This document shows positions 53,458 through 64,000 of a stretch of 64,000 nt of DNA, piece by piece. Origin of the DNA: Strigamia acuminata (Eukaryota > Arthropoda > Chilopoda > Geophilomorpha > Linotaeniidae); assembly GCA_949358305.1 (NCBI GenBank), contig OX442316.1, forward strand, positions 5,642,001-5,706,000. Reading direction: 5' to 3'. The first letter of the stretch is position 1; each line of letters opens with the position of its first letter. The notes under the pieces were generated by a model. It searched no databases, had not been told where the DNA came from, and saw nothing but the letters and a program-made list of their open reading frames with translations. A program made the position numbers and the translations under genes.

Positions 53458-55297
53458 CTCTCATTTTTTTTCTTACTATAAAATCCAGTCCGAATTTTCC
53501 ACGTACTATTTCTTTATTTTAAATATCAGTTTATAAACATTCATTTTTCAACTAAAAAGTGGCTAAAGCAACTTCCCTGCAAAACAACTGGAAAAAATAT
53601 ACTCGGAATTAACTAAATAATTAAACTCAAGAATTTTATTTGTTCTTGCTACTCCTTACTTGTTGTGATAATTAATTCGCGTGCAAATTCAATATAACTA
53701 CTATAAAAAAAGTAATCACAGAGGTTTATTTATAGAAACTTGTATTCCTATCGATTTCTCTGGCTAGTTAAGTAAAACACGCAACCAATTCGCTTGAAAC
53801 TAACCTGTGCGTGTGAAAAATATCAAACAAAACGCATTAATTGATTGATCATTGTCTAATTTACGTAAGACTTTAATTAAATTGGGAATTTAAACGAAAA
53901 TTTCACATTATATACTGACTATAGCACGATTGAAAATGTTCTGTGGAATAAAATAAATGATTAATTCCGTTAACATTGAAAAATATGTTCCCACACTTGT
54001 GCTAATACATAAGAATATTTACAATTTCTCTTTGTTTACATTTTACATGTAAAATATCTTTAATATGACTTACTTGTTAGATGAAACTTTTAGAAAAAAA
54101 AAAGTGCTTCGATGTTTTTAAAATCAACAATTACACTAATTCAAACACATTATAATAACACATGCAGTTTACAACACACATAAAATCATGTCCGGACAAT
54201 TTAATTCACCAATATTTTAATTTAAGACTGAACAGGTATATTTTTCGTGTCTAACATGTATAGTGTACAAGTTTTGCGCAAATCCTTACATTCTGTAAGG
54301 CTATGGAAGTGATTTTAAGTGAATAAACTTGCATTATGCACTCCCAGTTCCCACATTTCTTCTTAAGTCATCAACGTTGTGGAAAAGAAACAAATTAATC
54401 GAAGATAAAACTAAACCTGGCTAAAATGCAGGACAAAGTTAAGCAGATATTGATAATTTTATGTCATAGAATTTCAAATTTACTATGCTAATTAGTCTTA
54501 ATTTTATTGGAATTGTAAATAAAATGGAGGGGAAGCCATTAGTTCAATTTTTGATGGCAGTTTTTTTTTAGTTTAAATGTTTACAAATTTAAAATACAAA
54601 AAAAGCATTGAAATAAATGAATTAATGTTGAAGAAAATTATTACAATCACTTCTTTAAACTGTAAAATAAGAGCCAAATTCCGAGTTATGCTTAGAGAAA
54701 TCCACTTATCCCGCAAAAATTACCTTAAACGAAATCTTTTCTCACATAAATAGTAAAATTGCGAATTAAATGCAACATAAGTAGTAATACAAACAATTCA
54801 AACTGTTATTCGTGTTAATGGAGCATTAGAACAACAAAAATATGCAATAAAGAAGTAATCCTATAAACTCTTCTATTACAAATTAATCATAGATTAACTT
54901 CGTTGTCGCATGATTCTTTACTCGATTGGCAGTGATAAATAAACCCAAAAAAATAAAACAAAACCTTGAAAAATATTGGAATTCAAAGTAAATCAATTAT
55001 CCAAGTGCAAATATTAAAATATTTCATATTGACCTGACTAGACATTACAACCGTACGCACAACAACCGTCAAATTCAAAAACAGATGAAGAACATTGAAA
55101 AATGTATAACCAGACTAAACTAACTCCTTTTTATATATATAGATAAAACAAATTCATTCATCTTATTTATAAATTAATTTAACAAAAAAAAAATCTATTT
55201 ACCACTCCACCATCCCCCTCTTTCAAGTCGTAAATAAATAATAATTTTTATATTAAGTGTGTTAAAATGCTGGTCACAGATTGACCACCTAATAAAT
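53458..55297. other. Long AT-rich interval between S6 and Csp
   Basis: About 1.8 kb with no gene, repeat family or conserved exon recognised. Part is probably the 3' untranslated region of Csp. Confidence 0.5.
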
Positions 55298-56677
55298 TTA
55301 ATATTGATTATATTGCGGGTGGCTCGGCGACCCCTGTGTCGCCATTCCAGGTGTATAGGTCGCTTTTTCGCTAGGCCTCAATACGGTGTTTTCAGTCGCC
55401 TCCCCCGGCATTGGATAAGCGCTTCCAGCTGACATGTTGCCCGGCTTTGGCTGAGATATTACTGGAGAACTGGCACCACCTGCGTCTTCGTCATCGCTGT
55501 ACATTTCCTGAAAACATCGCAACATTATGATTTAATTATTTAATTTAGAAAATAAAAATTAATTAATTTGATAAAAAGGAAAGGAGAAAGAAAAAAAAAT
55601 CAAAATTATATAAATATTTCAAACCTTACCTGATTTGACCAATAAAACGTAATAATATAAATGACCCCGCTATAGAATTTAGTCATTATTAGATTGTTAA
55701 AGGATGAATAAAATGCTTACCTTAATATCTCCCAAACCGTCTCTCCCGTGACCTGGTGTCAAGTTTTCACATTCATGCTATTCATGCAGTAAACATAATT
55801 TTAAAATAAAAATAAAAATGCATGCGGTTAAGCCCGGTTTAAACTAATCCCCAAAAGAAATGAAAACAAAAACAAAAACTGAAAGAATAAAAGAGATTTC
55901 GCGATGTAAATGAGTGAGACTCACTTGTAGATTATGGTAATCGCCTGAATCTTCTGGAGGAGTTGGTTTGCACTTGCCGCAGCAGAAGTTGCAACAGCAG
56001 CAAAAGCAGCAACATAAATAACACCCGGTTACGATACCGCAGATGAAAAACAATGCCTGAAATGAACAAATAAAATTTATCAACTAAAAATAAAAATAAA
56101 TAAATTAAAATACTTGCCTTGCACCAACCACTGGTTAAGATGAAGTATGTGTTGACATTCTCCTCGCCAAATTGCTCGGCTATGTATATACCAAGAGAGC
56201 CGTAATTGTCGTATATATTTCTCTTCGTGAGATCACTTAGTATCCCGTGAGCTCGATTGATTTCTTTGAACTAAAAAATCAAATTTTTTAAAATTATAAT
56301 ATTTTTGAGATTTTTTTAAGAAAATACTTTTTCAGCTGCTTCCGGGTTGTCTTGATTTTTATCCGGATGAAATTTCAATGCTAACTGTAAATTATAATAA
56401 AAATGAGACGAAAATGCGAGAAAAATTTTAATACTTTTCTTACTTTTCTGTATGTTTTCTTAATTTCATCTGCATTTGCTGTCTTAGGAAGGCCTAATAC
56501 TAGATACAACGAATCCCCAGCGGTTCTGAATGTGGTGGAAATTAGGAATATTAATAAATAATTAATTTATGTCAAAAGCGATAAATATAAGTCGAATTTT
56601 GATCATTTTTGATCCGTGTGTAAATTTATTAACAAAATAACGCCCACTTACGAGTACTTCCTCGCCGTACTCGCCAT
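55298..56677 (-). CDS. Csp: Cysteine string protein (DNAJC5 family)
   Basis: Synaptic-vesicle co-chaperone: its J domain stimulates Hsc70, and the palmitoylated cysteine string anchors it to vesicles. Exons: 56652-56677, 56444-56525, 56328-56384, 56118-56270, 55925-56056, 55721-55777, 55298-55507; 238 residues, in frame throughout. J domain ~14-80 with [13 protein letters not shown] at 42-44 and the linker; cysteine string ~112-135 with 12 Cys (CCC, CCCC, CC). The C-terminal tail is Pro/Ser-rich and ends NQY. The exon 4 donor is GCAAGT, a GC-AG intron. Length fits insect Csp. Divergent from the FAM185A-like gene. Confidence 0.95.
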
Positions 56678-57031
56678 TGACTAGTGTAGTGTTTACAGAA
56701 TGTGGTGAATACAATGATGGTCTAATTGTGTACTAGGTAGTACACATTATATTGAGTTTTTCGCAATCACCGAAAATATGCCAACGTTGAAGATGGTGGA
56801 AGGAGAACGGCGCAATCTCCTCGATTGCGCTGTAACATATGGAATTTTGATTCGGCAATTTCTCGCTAGATGGCAAAACAAATGTATAAAAATTGGGGCG
56901 AAAAACAGGCGTTAAATCCTTAATTGCAAATGGAGTGTAGTTTGTAGGAAATGATAAGACAATATTTAGTTATTTGGGTTTTACAAACTGTATTAGAGTA
57001 AACTCTTTTAAAATTTCTTTTTTTTTAAAAA
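56678..57031. promoter_or_regulatory. Shared intergenic region of Csp and the FAM185A-like gene
   Basis: 354 bp between divergent start codons, so both promoters must lie here or overlap. No TATA box is obvious; a bidirectional promoter is inferred from spacing only. Confidence 0.45.
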
Positions 57032-58501
57032 ATGAGTGTCTTAAAGAGTTTTCTGTTGAATGTTTATAAACGGCCTCGTTTGGTTAATAATTTTAAAAAT
57101 GTGAATTGCAATGTTTCAAGCAAATCAAAATGTCGTAGTTATTCCAAACCATCAAATCCAAAAATTATTTACGAAAATGATACCAAAGTTCCTCTTCAAG
57201 GAACATTAGACATAGAAACTCCTTTTAAGACTAGAATATCATCTCAAGATGAAATTGAGGCACTCGATAGAGCAGCTATCAAAGTTCTAGACGAAAGTGA
57301 AAGTCTCGATCCAAATGATGTTTTAAATTTTCTTTCGTTTGAGGCAACTTTAAAGGATTTATCCACAACTATATTTCGTGGGACATCAAAATCGGTTGAC
57401 ATTATCCCAAAATTGGTTTGTGATGCCATCATACCGATTCAATACAGTAAAAAGTTGCATGAAACGTCACTTTTTCATATTAAAATAACATTTTCCGAAC
57501 ATTTCAGATGTCAAAGCTGCTGTGACTGGACCTGGATCCGTAGAAATACAAAATATGGAGTCCAAAAATGTATCTGTAACAACCAAAGAAGGGAATATAA
57601 CCTGCAAAAAACTTAAGGTTCTAATTTAATTTAAGTCCTAATGTTTTCACATGTTTTCCAATTATTTTTGCAGTGTGAAACACTAAACTTGTGCAGCACG
57701 AGTGGCGATATCAACTTTCCCAGTGTTATTCATGGCAATATCCACATCAAAACCCAAGACGGGGTAAACCGGCATTTAAATATTTGCTTACCCAATTTGA
57801 ATGCACCTAATGCTTTGTTGTTCCTTTTAAGAATGTAAGTGGAATGCGATTGCAAGGAACACACATCGATATAGAAACACACCGCGGCCTTATAGATCTA
57901 TCATCCATTTACGCCGACACGTCCGTTTTCAAAAGCGTGTCTGGTGTGATGAACTTGGATAATTTCCATGGAAATGGAACTGTTCATTTGAAAGACGGAA
58001 CAGTTAAAATCAGTAATGGGAGTTTCCACGCACACCGACTCTTTTTAAATCCAATTTCTCGTCCACAGCCGGATTAGATGGGAGTCTCCGCGGCGAGGTG
58101 GAAAGCGGAGAAATCTCGGTGCAAGTCAGTCGTCTTCTCGGACTTTACTTAAACAATAAAAATGGTGACTGAATATTTCACTCGGCTTATAATTCCACAC
58201 TAATTGGCATTAATTTTTTTAAAAAAAAAAAGGAAATATCGAAGTCAAAGTGCCAACACATCTGCAAAGCCGCGTGGAAATCGAAGCCAAAGAAATAGAT
58301 ATCGAAAAACGGCTCCAAGTTCAGGGAAAATTCAAGAAAAACGACCGAGGTCGTACGTTTACCGGGGTCCTGGGTGCCGGCAACGGACCCATTGTAATAA
58401 TATTTGCACCAAAGGGTTTGGTGCGAATTACCATCCAGGATTGGTTGTCGAGCATGGGCGGAATGATCCCCGAATTTGGACCGTCCGAAGAATTCAAGTA
58501 G
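57032..58501 (+). CDS. FAM185A-like protein (DUF4097-type repeats)
   Basis: Six exons: 57032-57446, 57508-57617, 57674-57763, 57832-58021, 58069-58164, 58233-58501; 389 residues. Introns are very short (47-68 nt); intron 4 is 47 nt with donor GTTTCC. The N-terminus is basic and Ser-rich without acids (MSVLKSFLLNVYKRPRLVNN), a likely mitochondrial presequence. The middle shows the repeated beta-strand pattern of the family (GSVEIQNMESKNVSVTTKEG, STSGDINFPSVIHGNIHIKT, SVSGVMNLDNFHGN), and the end has VPTHLQSRVEIEAKEIDI and APKGLVRI, as in vertebrate FAM185A. Function not established. Confidence 0.85.
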
Positions 58502-58593
58502 TCAAACGTGAAATAATTGTTGTTTCAGGAATGTTTATTTTTAATATCATGTAAATATAAATCATAATCGCTGTGTAGTTTCCAAACAGCAAA

Positions 58594-61500
58594 TCATGGT
58601 GGAATAAAACTTTTCATCAGAAGTTGTCCGTTGACAATCGACGTGCTTGTGATGATAAATCTATAACCTAAAACACACAACAAGAATTAATACACACATT
58701 TAATACCATAAATAAATGTATTTTCACCTCTTAACCGTCCCAATAATCGAAAAGCAGCTATTTCGCTGTACGTAATACCACCGAGAATGCAGACTAGAAC
58801 CACTTGATCACAAACCGCTTTACCGGCTCCTCGTGCGGATTTCACGGAACAATTTGAAAAATGTTCACCAGGTAGGAGTTTGGTGATTTCATCCATGCCG
58901 TCGAACCCACCTCGCTCCAATACCTATGACAAAACATTTTCTTTCAACACTTGCATCAAAAAACGGATAAATATGTATCGTACCATCTGAACTAAACTGC
59001 AAATCAAAGGGACGAAGGCTCCTCCAAAGACGTATGCAGGATTTGTTGGATTTTTATAATCAAATTCTCCTTCCACCTTCGGCACTAAATTCAACTTCCT
59101 CGTGAGTGTGTGGAAATTTGATTTTGCCAAATACGACATTGCAGATGCTGCGAATTTGCCGACCAATTTCGAAGAAGGCATCGACGGCGTGTTTAATTTC
59201 AGTTCGTGTTCGTAGAAGAGACCCAATTTGGACAGGTTTGCGAATGTTAACAGATGTTGATGACCGTATGATTGGAGAAATTTGGTCCGCAGAGAATTGA
59301 AATCTTTAGAAAGGAGTCCGCCATGCGAGGAAGCGAAAAGGCACATGAGTCGTAATGTTTGTTCGATGGGGAATTTCAATATGATGGCGTCTTCTATGAA
59401 ATGTAAACACTCCTGGTACGCTACACCTTCTATACAATCTTTTTAAAAAAATAAAAATATTTATAAATTTGAATATGTAGCAAATTGAGTGCGATAAAGT
59501 ACTAACCTTGTTCTACTCTCATTTGTTCCGTCATTCGATTATTTACCAACACTTTATTAATCCTATTACAAGCTCCAATATCTGAAAAGTCAAATTTAAA
59601 ATAAAAATAAAATATTTCACGCGCAATCAAATACTACTTACGTAAAGCAACCGATCCGTGGTGTTGTTGGTGGCGAGATAAGTCTGTTTTAATATAAGCG
59701 GCAACATCCGATATATTCATATTTTGTCGCTTCTAAAATTGTTTTAACAAAACAGTTGAAAGAAATTCACTTGTTTTTATTTTCTAATGTTACATTTAGA
59801 CTGGTTTAAAAAATATAAACAAGTTTAAATGTTTTCATTTGTATATTTTAGCTGCTAAATTGTTAAAGTTTACGTTTCTTACCTCTGCACTAACAACTAA
59901 TTCCTTTACTTTTTTAGACAATACACCAAACGCTTTAGTAATGTGGCTGTCCCTGATTTCATCAAAGAGCTAGATGAAATAATTTACTAAGAGTTTAATT
60001 TTTTAAATGATCTATGTTACCTTATCTTCGCTCGTTAAAGACAATTTAACTGGATCATTTTTCCCAGTTACTTCTGATCCAAGCGCAATAAATCCACATT
60101 TAATGGAAAATATTTCGTCCAACTGTCCTTCGTACGTCAACTGCGTCAAAAGCGTCGAAGCATGGTCCACATCTGATTATAAAAGCAATTTAAAAAATAT
60201 AGAAATTTAACTCGGAAATGTTTAATATTGCAATAAACCTCTGTCTATTAAAAAGAGGTGTCCTATTTCCCGGTCTCGCAGTCCATCTTTTATATCTGCA
60301 GAAGTTAGTAAACGTTTCATCATGTCGAACACTAACTAAAATTACATATTGATAATGCTGTTTATGTTGCGCACGTCCTCTTATACCTTTGCACCACGCC
60401 CTTGCCCATAAACATTTGGGATGAAGCCAAACTCTTTCTGTAGTTCTACCAATGAATTGGCAACAGTCTGGATCCAAATATAATTCTTATTCTGTCAATA
60501 TTATTAGAGATAATTTAGAATTATTATTTTTTTTACTTTTAGTCGTATTAATAAGTTTACTTACTACAAAAAAATCACTGTAATAGTTCGGTAGCTCTAA
60601 GCTCAAAATATCTCTGTCTAGTGGAATGAAGCCCAAGTCAAGACTAATTAAATTCACATCACCATAAACACCTTCATATTCAAACAATTCCTCGCAAACA
60701 TACAACTGTTTAGAAAAAAGACAGAATTATGATTTAAACAAAGTTTCGTGTAAATGACAAGGACGGATCGAATTATCGAGCAAAATTAGTAGTAAAATTC
60801 ATTTATTGGACCGAAAATTAATTTTTCGTTTCAAACATTCATTTTTCAGACCAAAAATTCATTCTTTTAGACCGAAAATTCATTTTTCAAACCGAAAATT
60901 CATTTTTCAAACCGAAAATTCATTTTTCAAACCGAAAATTCATTTTTCAAACCGAAAATTCATTTTTCAAACCGAAAATTCATTTTTCAAACCGAAAATT
61001 CATTTTTCAAACCGAAAATTCATTTTTCAAACCGAAAATTCATTTTTCAAACCGAAAATTCATTTTTCAAACCGAAAATTCATTTTTCAAACCGAAAATT
61101 CATTTTTCAAACCGAAAATTCATTTTTCAAACCGAAAATTTATTTTTCAAACCGAAAATTTATTTTTCTGACTAAAAATTTATTTTTCAGACCAAAAATT
61201 TATTTTTTAGACCAAAAATTTATTTTTCAAACCGAAAATTTATTTTCCAGACCAAAAATTTATTTTTTAGACCGAAAATTCATTTTTTAGATCGAAAATT
61301 CATTTTTTAGATCAAAAATTCATTTTTTTAGACTGAAAATCCATTTTCTTAAACCAAAAATTAATTTTTTGGACCAAAAATTGATAAAATGGGGTTACCC
61401 ACAGATTGCGCCTTGCATGTTCTAGGGGTCAAGCAAATACAATATTCCCCCTCGATCCGCCCCTTACAAAAGGAGGTTTTGGGGGTTGTGGAAAATAAAA

Positions 61501-62042
61501 CCACCTTGCGAGGAAGAAATACAACATCTACGCGAGCCAGTCTCTTATTCTGCGATTTGTGTGAGTTGATGTGATCACATATAATCTTAGTTTTTTCTAT
61601 TGTTGGTCGTAAAATGTATACCCTTCTGTTTAAAAAGAAAATAAAATCATTAAAACACATGGATTAAATCAAAAAGACAACTCACACTCACTGTTTTGGT
61701 TCAACCGTTTCCTGTGGATCTAATTTATGGATTTTACCAATTCCACATTTCTAAACAACAAGAACTCACGTTATTTAAATTACTTAATCATTCATTCTCA
61801 CATATTGATGTTACCTTTAAAAACGTCGCCCCTGCAATCCTGTCCAATGGTAAAATAAGATCAGGATCTAGGATCAAATCCTTGTCACCAGGAATCTAAT
61901 ATCAAATATCAAATATTTATTATTTCTTATTAATCTCAATTAAAAATTCTCTACGAACCATGCTCAATAAATAAGCCAATTTTTCCCTCGATCTGTTCCT
62001 TAATGCATCCACATTGGGAACCCCTATAGTGGATCCCGCCAT
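58594..62042 (-). CDS. Vps33B: Vps33B, Sec1/Munc18 family tethering protein
   Basis: SM-family protein that pairs with VIPAS39/Vps16B (CHEVI complex) in endosomal and lysosomal fusion. Fourteen exons: 61959-62042, 61815-61895, 61692-61750, 61505-61625, 60565-60705, 60387-60485, 60239-60335, 60021-60172, 59883-59969, 59642-59732, 59507-59581, 58984-59438, 58728-58923, 58594-58667; 603 residues, in frame. Diagnostic: PLDRIAGATFLK, YEGVYGDVNLI, REIGHLFLIDRDVDHASTLL, LQSYGHQHLLTFANL, LGGITYSEIAAFRLLGRLRG-YRFI. RGYRFI at the end favours Vps33B over Vps33A. The intron between exons 4 and 5 carries a minisatellite. No lesions seen. Confidence 0.94.
60797..61386. repeat. 20-bp minisatellite in a Vps33B intron
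   Basis: The core (about 60870-61140) is a near-perfect array of ATTTTTCAAACCGAAAATTC; both flanks are more degenerate (GACC, AGACCAAAAATTTATTTT). About 29 units in all. The unit has no stop in some frames, creating a false 121-residue open frame. Confidence 0.9.
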
Positions 62043-63182
62043 TTTGAATTGTAGCCTCAATGCAAGTACAGTACTACGGTAGCCCAAATCAAAATTGACA
62101 CATCACTATTTTATTATATCAATTATTTTTGTGTTTTTTGGGGTCAGGGCGAAAGAAGAAGAACAATTTTAATGTATTAGAACACGAATTGCATCAAGAG
62201 ATGCATGATTTCAATGTAGTAAAAGCTATTGTCAATTCTCCACAACATAAACCACAGTCGGGCAGTTTTAAATTGAATTGAGTTCAGAATTTGTCAACAG
62301 AAAAGAATGTACAAAAGATGTTTATTATGTGTGCAGTTTTATGCATGAATTCGAGTCAAGCAGAACTTAGACAACCTTGATATTTTCTTATGGAAATATA
62401 TAATGAAAAATAAAGCTTACATTGAAAGAATCACAAAATCTGACCTCAGACATTTTTTTCAAGGTGCTGTGTGTCCTTTATCTGACCTCATTCACCCACT
62501 TGAAGCCAAAAAGAATGTTTACTTTTATTATTTCAAATTCCCCCACTCAAAAAAAAAATTTGATGAGTTTCTTGACATAACATCTGTAAAAATTCTTCAA
62601 GAGATGATAATCATTTATTGCATGTGAAAATAGTTTTTGTCAATTAACACAGGTGCAAGAAACAAAAAATAAAAATACACTTAATGGCTATAATTTCGTC
62701 AATATTGAAATATTTTTTTAATTCTGACCTATTAATTGCGAATCTGTCCTTCTCTATATATAATTGAGCTATTAAAGTAAAAAGTTGAATTTTTGCAGAC
62801 ACACACCTTGAGAAGTTGAACAAATTTGTATTTTTACGTATTTTGGAATGAATTACAATTGAAAACCACAAGGAATGACCAACAAGAATCATAAACAAAT
62901 AGACAAGCAAACAATTACACAAACAAACTCAGAGGGAAATCAAAAGCTGACCTTGAAGTTACTTCAATATGTTCTCAGTTTAATTGTATACATTAACAAA
63001 CATAACAAACTTGTTATAACAATTTTTCTACAAAAATTAAATTCCAAAATCCACTTTTTTTTTTAACTTATTTCCTTGACGATTTAGCTCTGACCCATGA
63101 ATCTAGAAATCTAAAAAATGAAATATGGCTCAGAATTAGTCTTAGAATCTCATAATTAAAAGTTACGGCTTAATTAAAATAA
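62043..63182. other. Region upstream of Vps33B
   Basis: Vps33B promoter lies next to 62042. A plus-strand open frame at 62403-62627 (74 codons) has no recognisable relatives or splice context, so I do not call it. Otherwise AT-rich and empty. Confidence 0.45.
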
Positions 63183-63356
63183 TTACTCTCGACACTTGAT
63201 CCATTCCTTACAAGATGGCGGATTATACCCAACAGATGATCTGCATTCTTGAAAATTCTTGATGCATTGAGCTGAATCAGTCACTGCACCAGTGAAAATG
63301 CTCAAACAGGTCACCATCACCAAAAACATGCAAACTAAACTAACAAAAATCTTCAT
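63183..63356 (-). CDS. Possible small secreted cysteine-containing peptide
   Basis: 57 codons from ATG to TAA. Begins MKIFVSLVCMFLVMVTCLS, a good signal peptide, followed by a mature part of ~35 residues with four cysteines (AQC, EC, SC, KC) ending IKCRE. A splice acceptor (TTATTAG) lies just before the ATG, so a 5' untranslated exon may precede (candidate ending near 63433 at GTAAAAGC). No family recognised; defence, venom-like or other secreted roles cannot be told apart. It could also be a chance frame. Confidence 0.4.
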   Translation of the reverse strand: MKIFVSLVCMFLVMVTCLSIFTGAVTDSAQCIKNFQECRSSVGYNPPSCKEWIKCRE

Positions 63357-64000
63357 GCCTAATAAAAAAAAGCAAAACAAAAAAACAAACAAGACAGATG
63401 AACCACAAAAACACATACCAGCTTTTACCTCAATCTTTGGTTTACAAAATTCTTGATCCAACAAACTTTCACCAGGTTTTGTTCCTAATGTCAACCTACT
63501 TTCCCACTCGCTGCAGGAGATCTGAATGGATTAGTTGGGAACCAAAACTTTTCCTTAACAGCAACATCTGCTAGTGGATGTTGATCACATCCTTATCCCC
63601 AAAGAGCTCTCAGCGGAAGACTAAGGTGAAATCGAAACGCCCTTCCATTGACACCCAAATAGGTCAGTATTAAGTGCCTCGACTGGTTCCGTTTTGCCTC
63701 GAAAAGAGTGTAGGGCTAAGACAAAACCACAGATAATTATAATCGGTTAGCTAACCCTAATTTTGACCAGAATTGTTGGAAAATGGAAATTTAGTTATGA
63801 AATTGTTTGGCACAAAATTTCGTTCGTAATTAAACAAAACTTTCACATTTCCATCAAACTAGCTTAACCCAGATTGGACTGATTTATCAGATTCCCTTCC
63901 CTTAGTGCAGTGACCAGTGACCCGTTAACCTTGAACGCCCATAGCCAGCAGCAAGAGTTTTGCAAGAAGCAATCCCTACGTCCGGATGCACAACTCAAAA
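63357..64000. other. Right end of the window
   Basis: No gene recognised. The composition becomes less AT-rich after 63500, but no exon, repeat or known motif could be supported. Confidence 0.4.

Noticed and set aside
58021-58080. Apparent stop and frame break in the FAM185A-like gene
   Set aside because: Explained by a 47-nt GT-AG intron that restores the family alignment.
60806-61171. 121-codon repetitive protein
   Set aside because: Translation of the 20-bp minisatellite within a Vps33B intron.
62403-62627. 74-codon open frame
   Set aside because: No start context, splice partners, family motif or composition bias that would support coding.

Overview
The window is eukaryotic, very probably insect nuclear DNA (a beetle would fit, but I cannot prove the order). 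It is AT-rich, its genes have many short GT-AG introns, and it carries Ty3/gypsy-type retrotransposons with tRNA-type primer sites, small inverted-repeat elements, and clear animal housekeeping genes (Csp/DNAJC5, Vps33B, FAM185A-like). There are no operons; all calls come from reading exons, splice sites and reading frames by eye.

1-34.8 kb: a head-to-tail array of eight copies (A-H, all on the minus strand) of a secreted chymotrypsin-fold serine protease gene. Each intact copy has seven exons (85-80-58-34-254-140-177 nt or close) encoding signal peptide, R|ISNG activation site, FCGG, TAAHC, the Asp exon, the pre-Ser exon and the GDSGGP exon, about 275 residues in all. A is cut by the window edge. 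B, C, E and G look intact. D has Gly193 changed to Val and a young mag-like LTR retrotransposon inserted at its intron 2/exon 3 splice acceptor. F has exon 2 split by a full-length gypsy-type element whose Gag-Pol appears to be made by a -1 frameshift at GGGAAAC. H is a lone, mutated last exon at the array edge. MITEs and solo LTRs sit in spacers and introns, and the paralogous copies supply their empty sites.

34.8-37.5 kb: two convergent, paralogous spliced loci that may be non-coding or encode small secreted peptides. 37.9-38.8 kb: a five-exon gene for a PUB-like domain protein with an acidic tail.

39.4-53.4 kb: a tandem family (S1-S6, minus strand) of small two-exon genes that I do not recognise. 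They share an intron of about 60-75 nt in the same phase, a PPTR motif and a distinctive promoter: two inverted octamers (ATGCAAAT / ATTTGCAT) at a fixed 17-18 bp spacing, a CCAAT box and a TATA box. The cassettes also carry relics of the first exon of the PUB gene. S5 has tandemly duplicated its second exon, and S1 ends in a stop codon supplied by an inserted MITE. Between the S2 coding region and its promoter lies the most striking object in the window: a 6.9-kb foldback-like element (41379-48310) with long terminal inverted repeats built of degenerate ~17-bp tandem units and a perfect 8-bp target duplication. It carries captured host genes with introns: a decaying AAR2 gene, the 3' end of a WD40 (TFIIIC-like) gene and the last exon of ICMT.

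55.3-62.0 kb: ordinary single-copy genes, Csp (minus), FAM185A-like (plus, divergent from Csp) and Vps33B (minus, 14 exons, with a ~0.6-kb minisatellite in one intron). The last 2 kb holds only a weak candidate for a small secreted cysteine-containing peptide.
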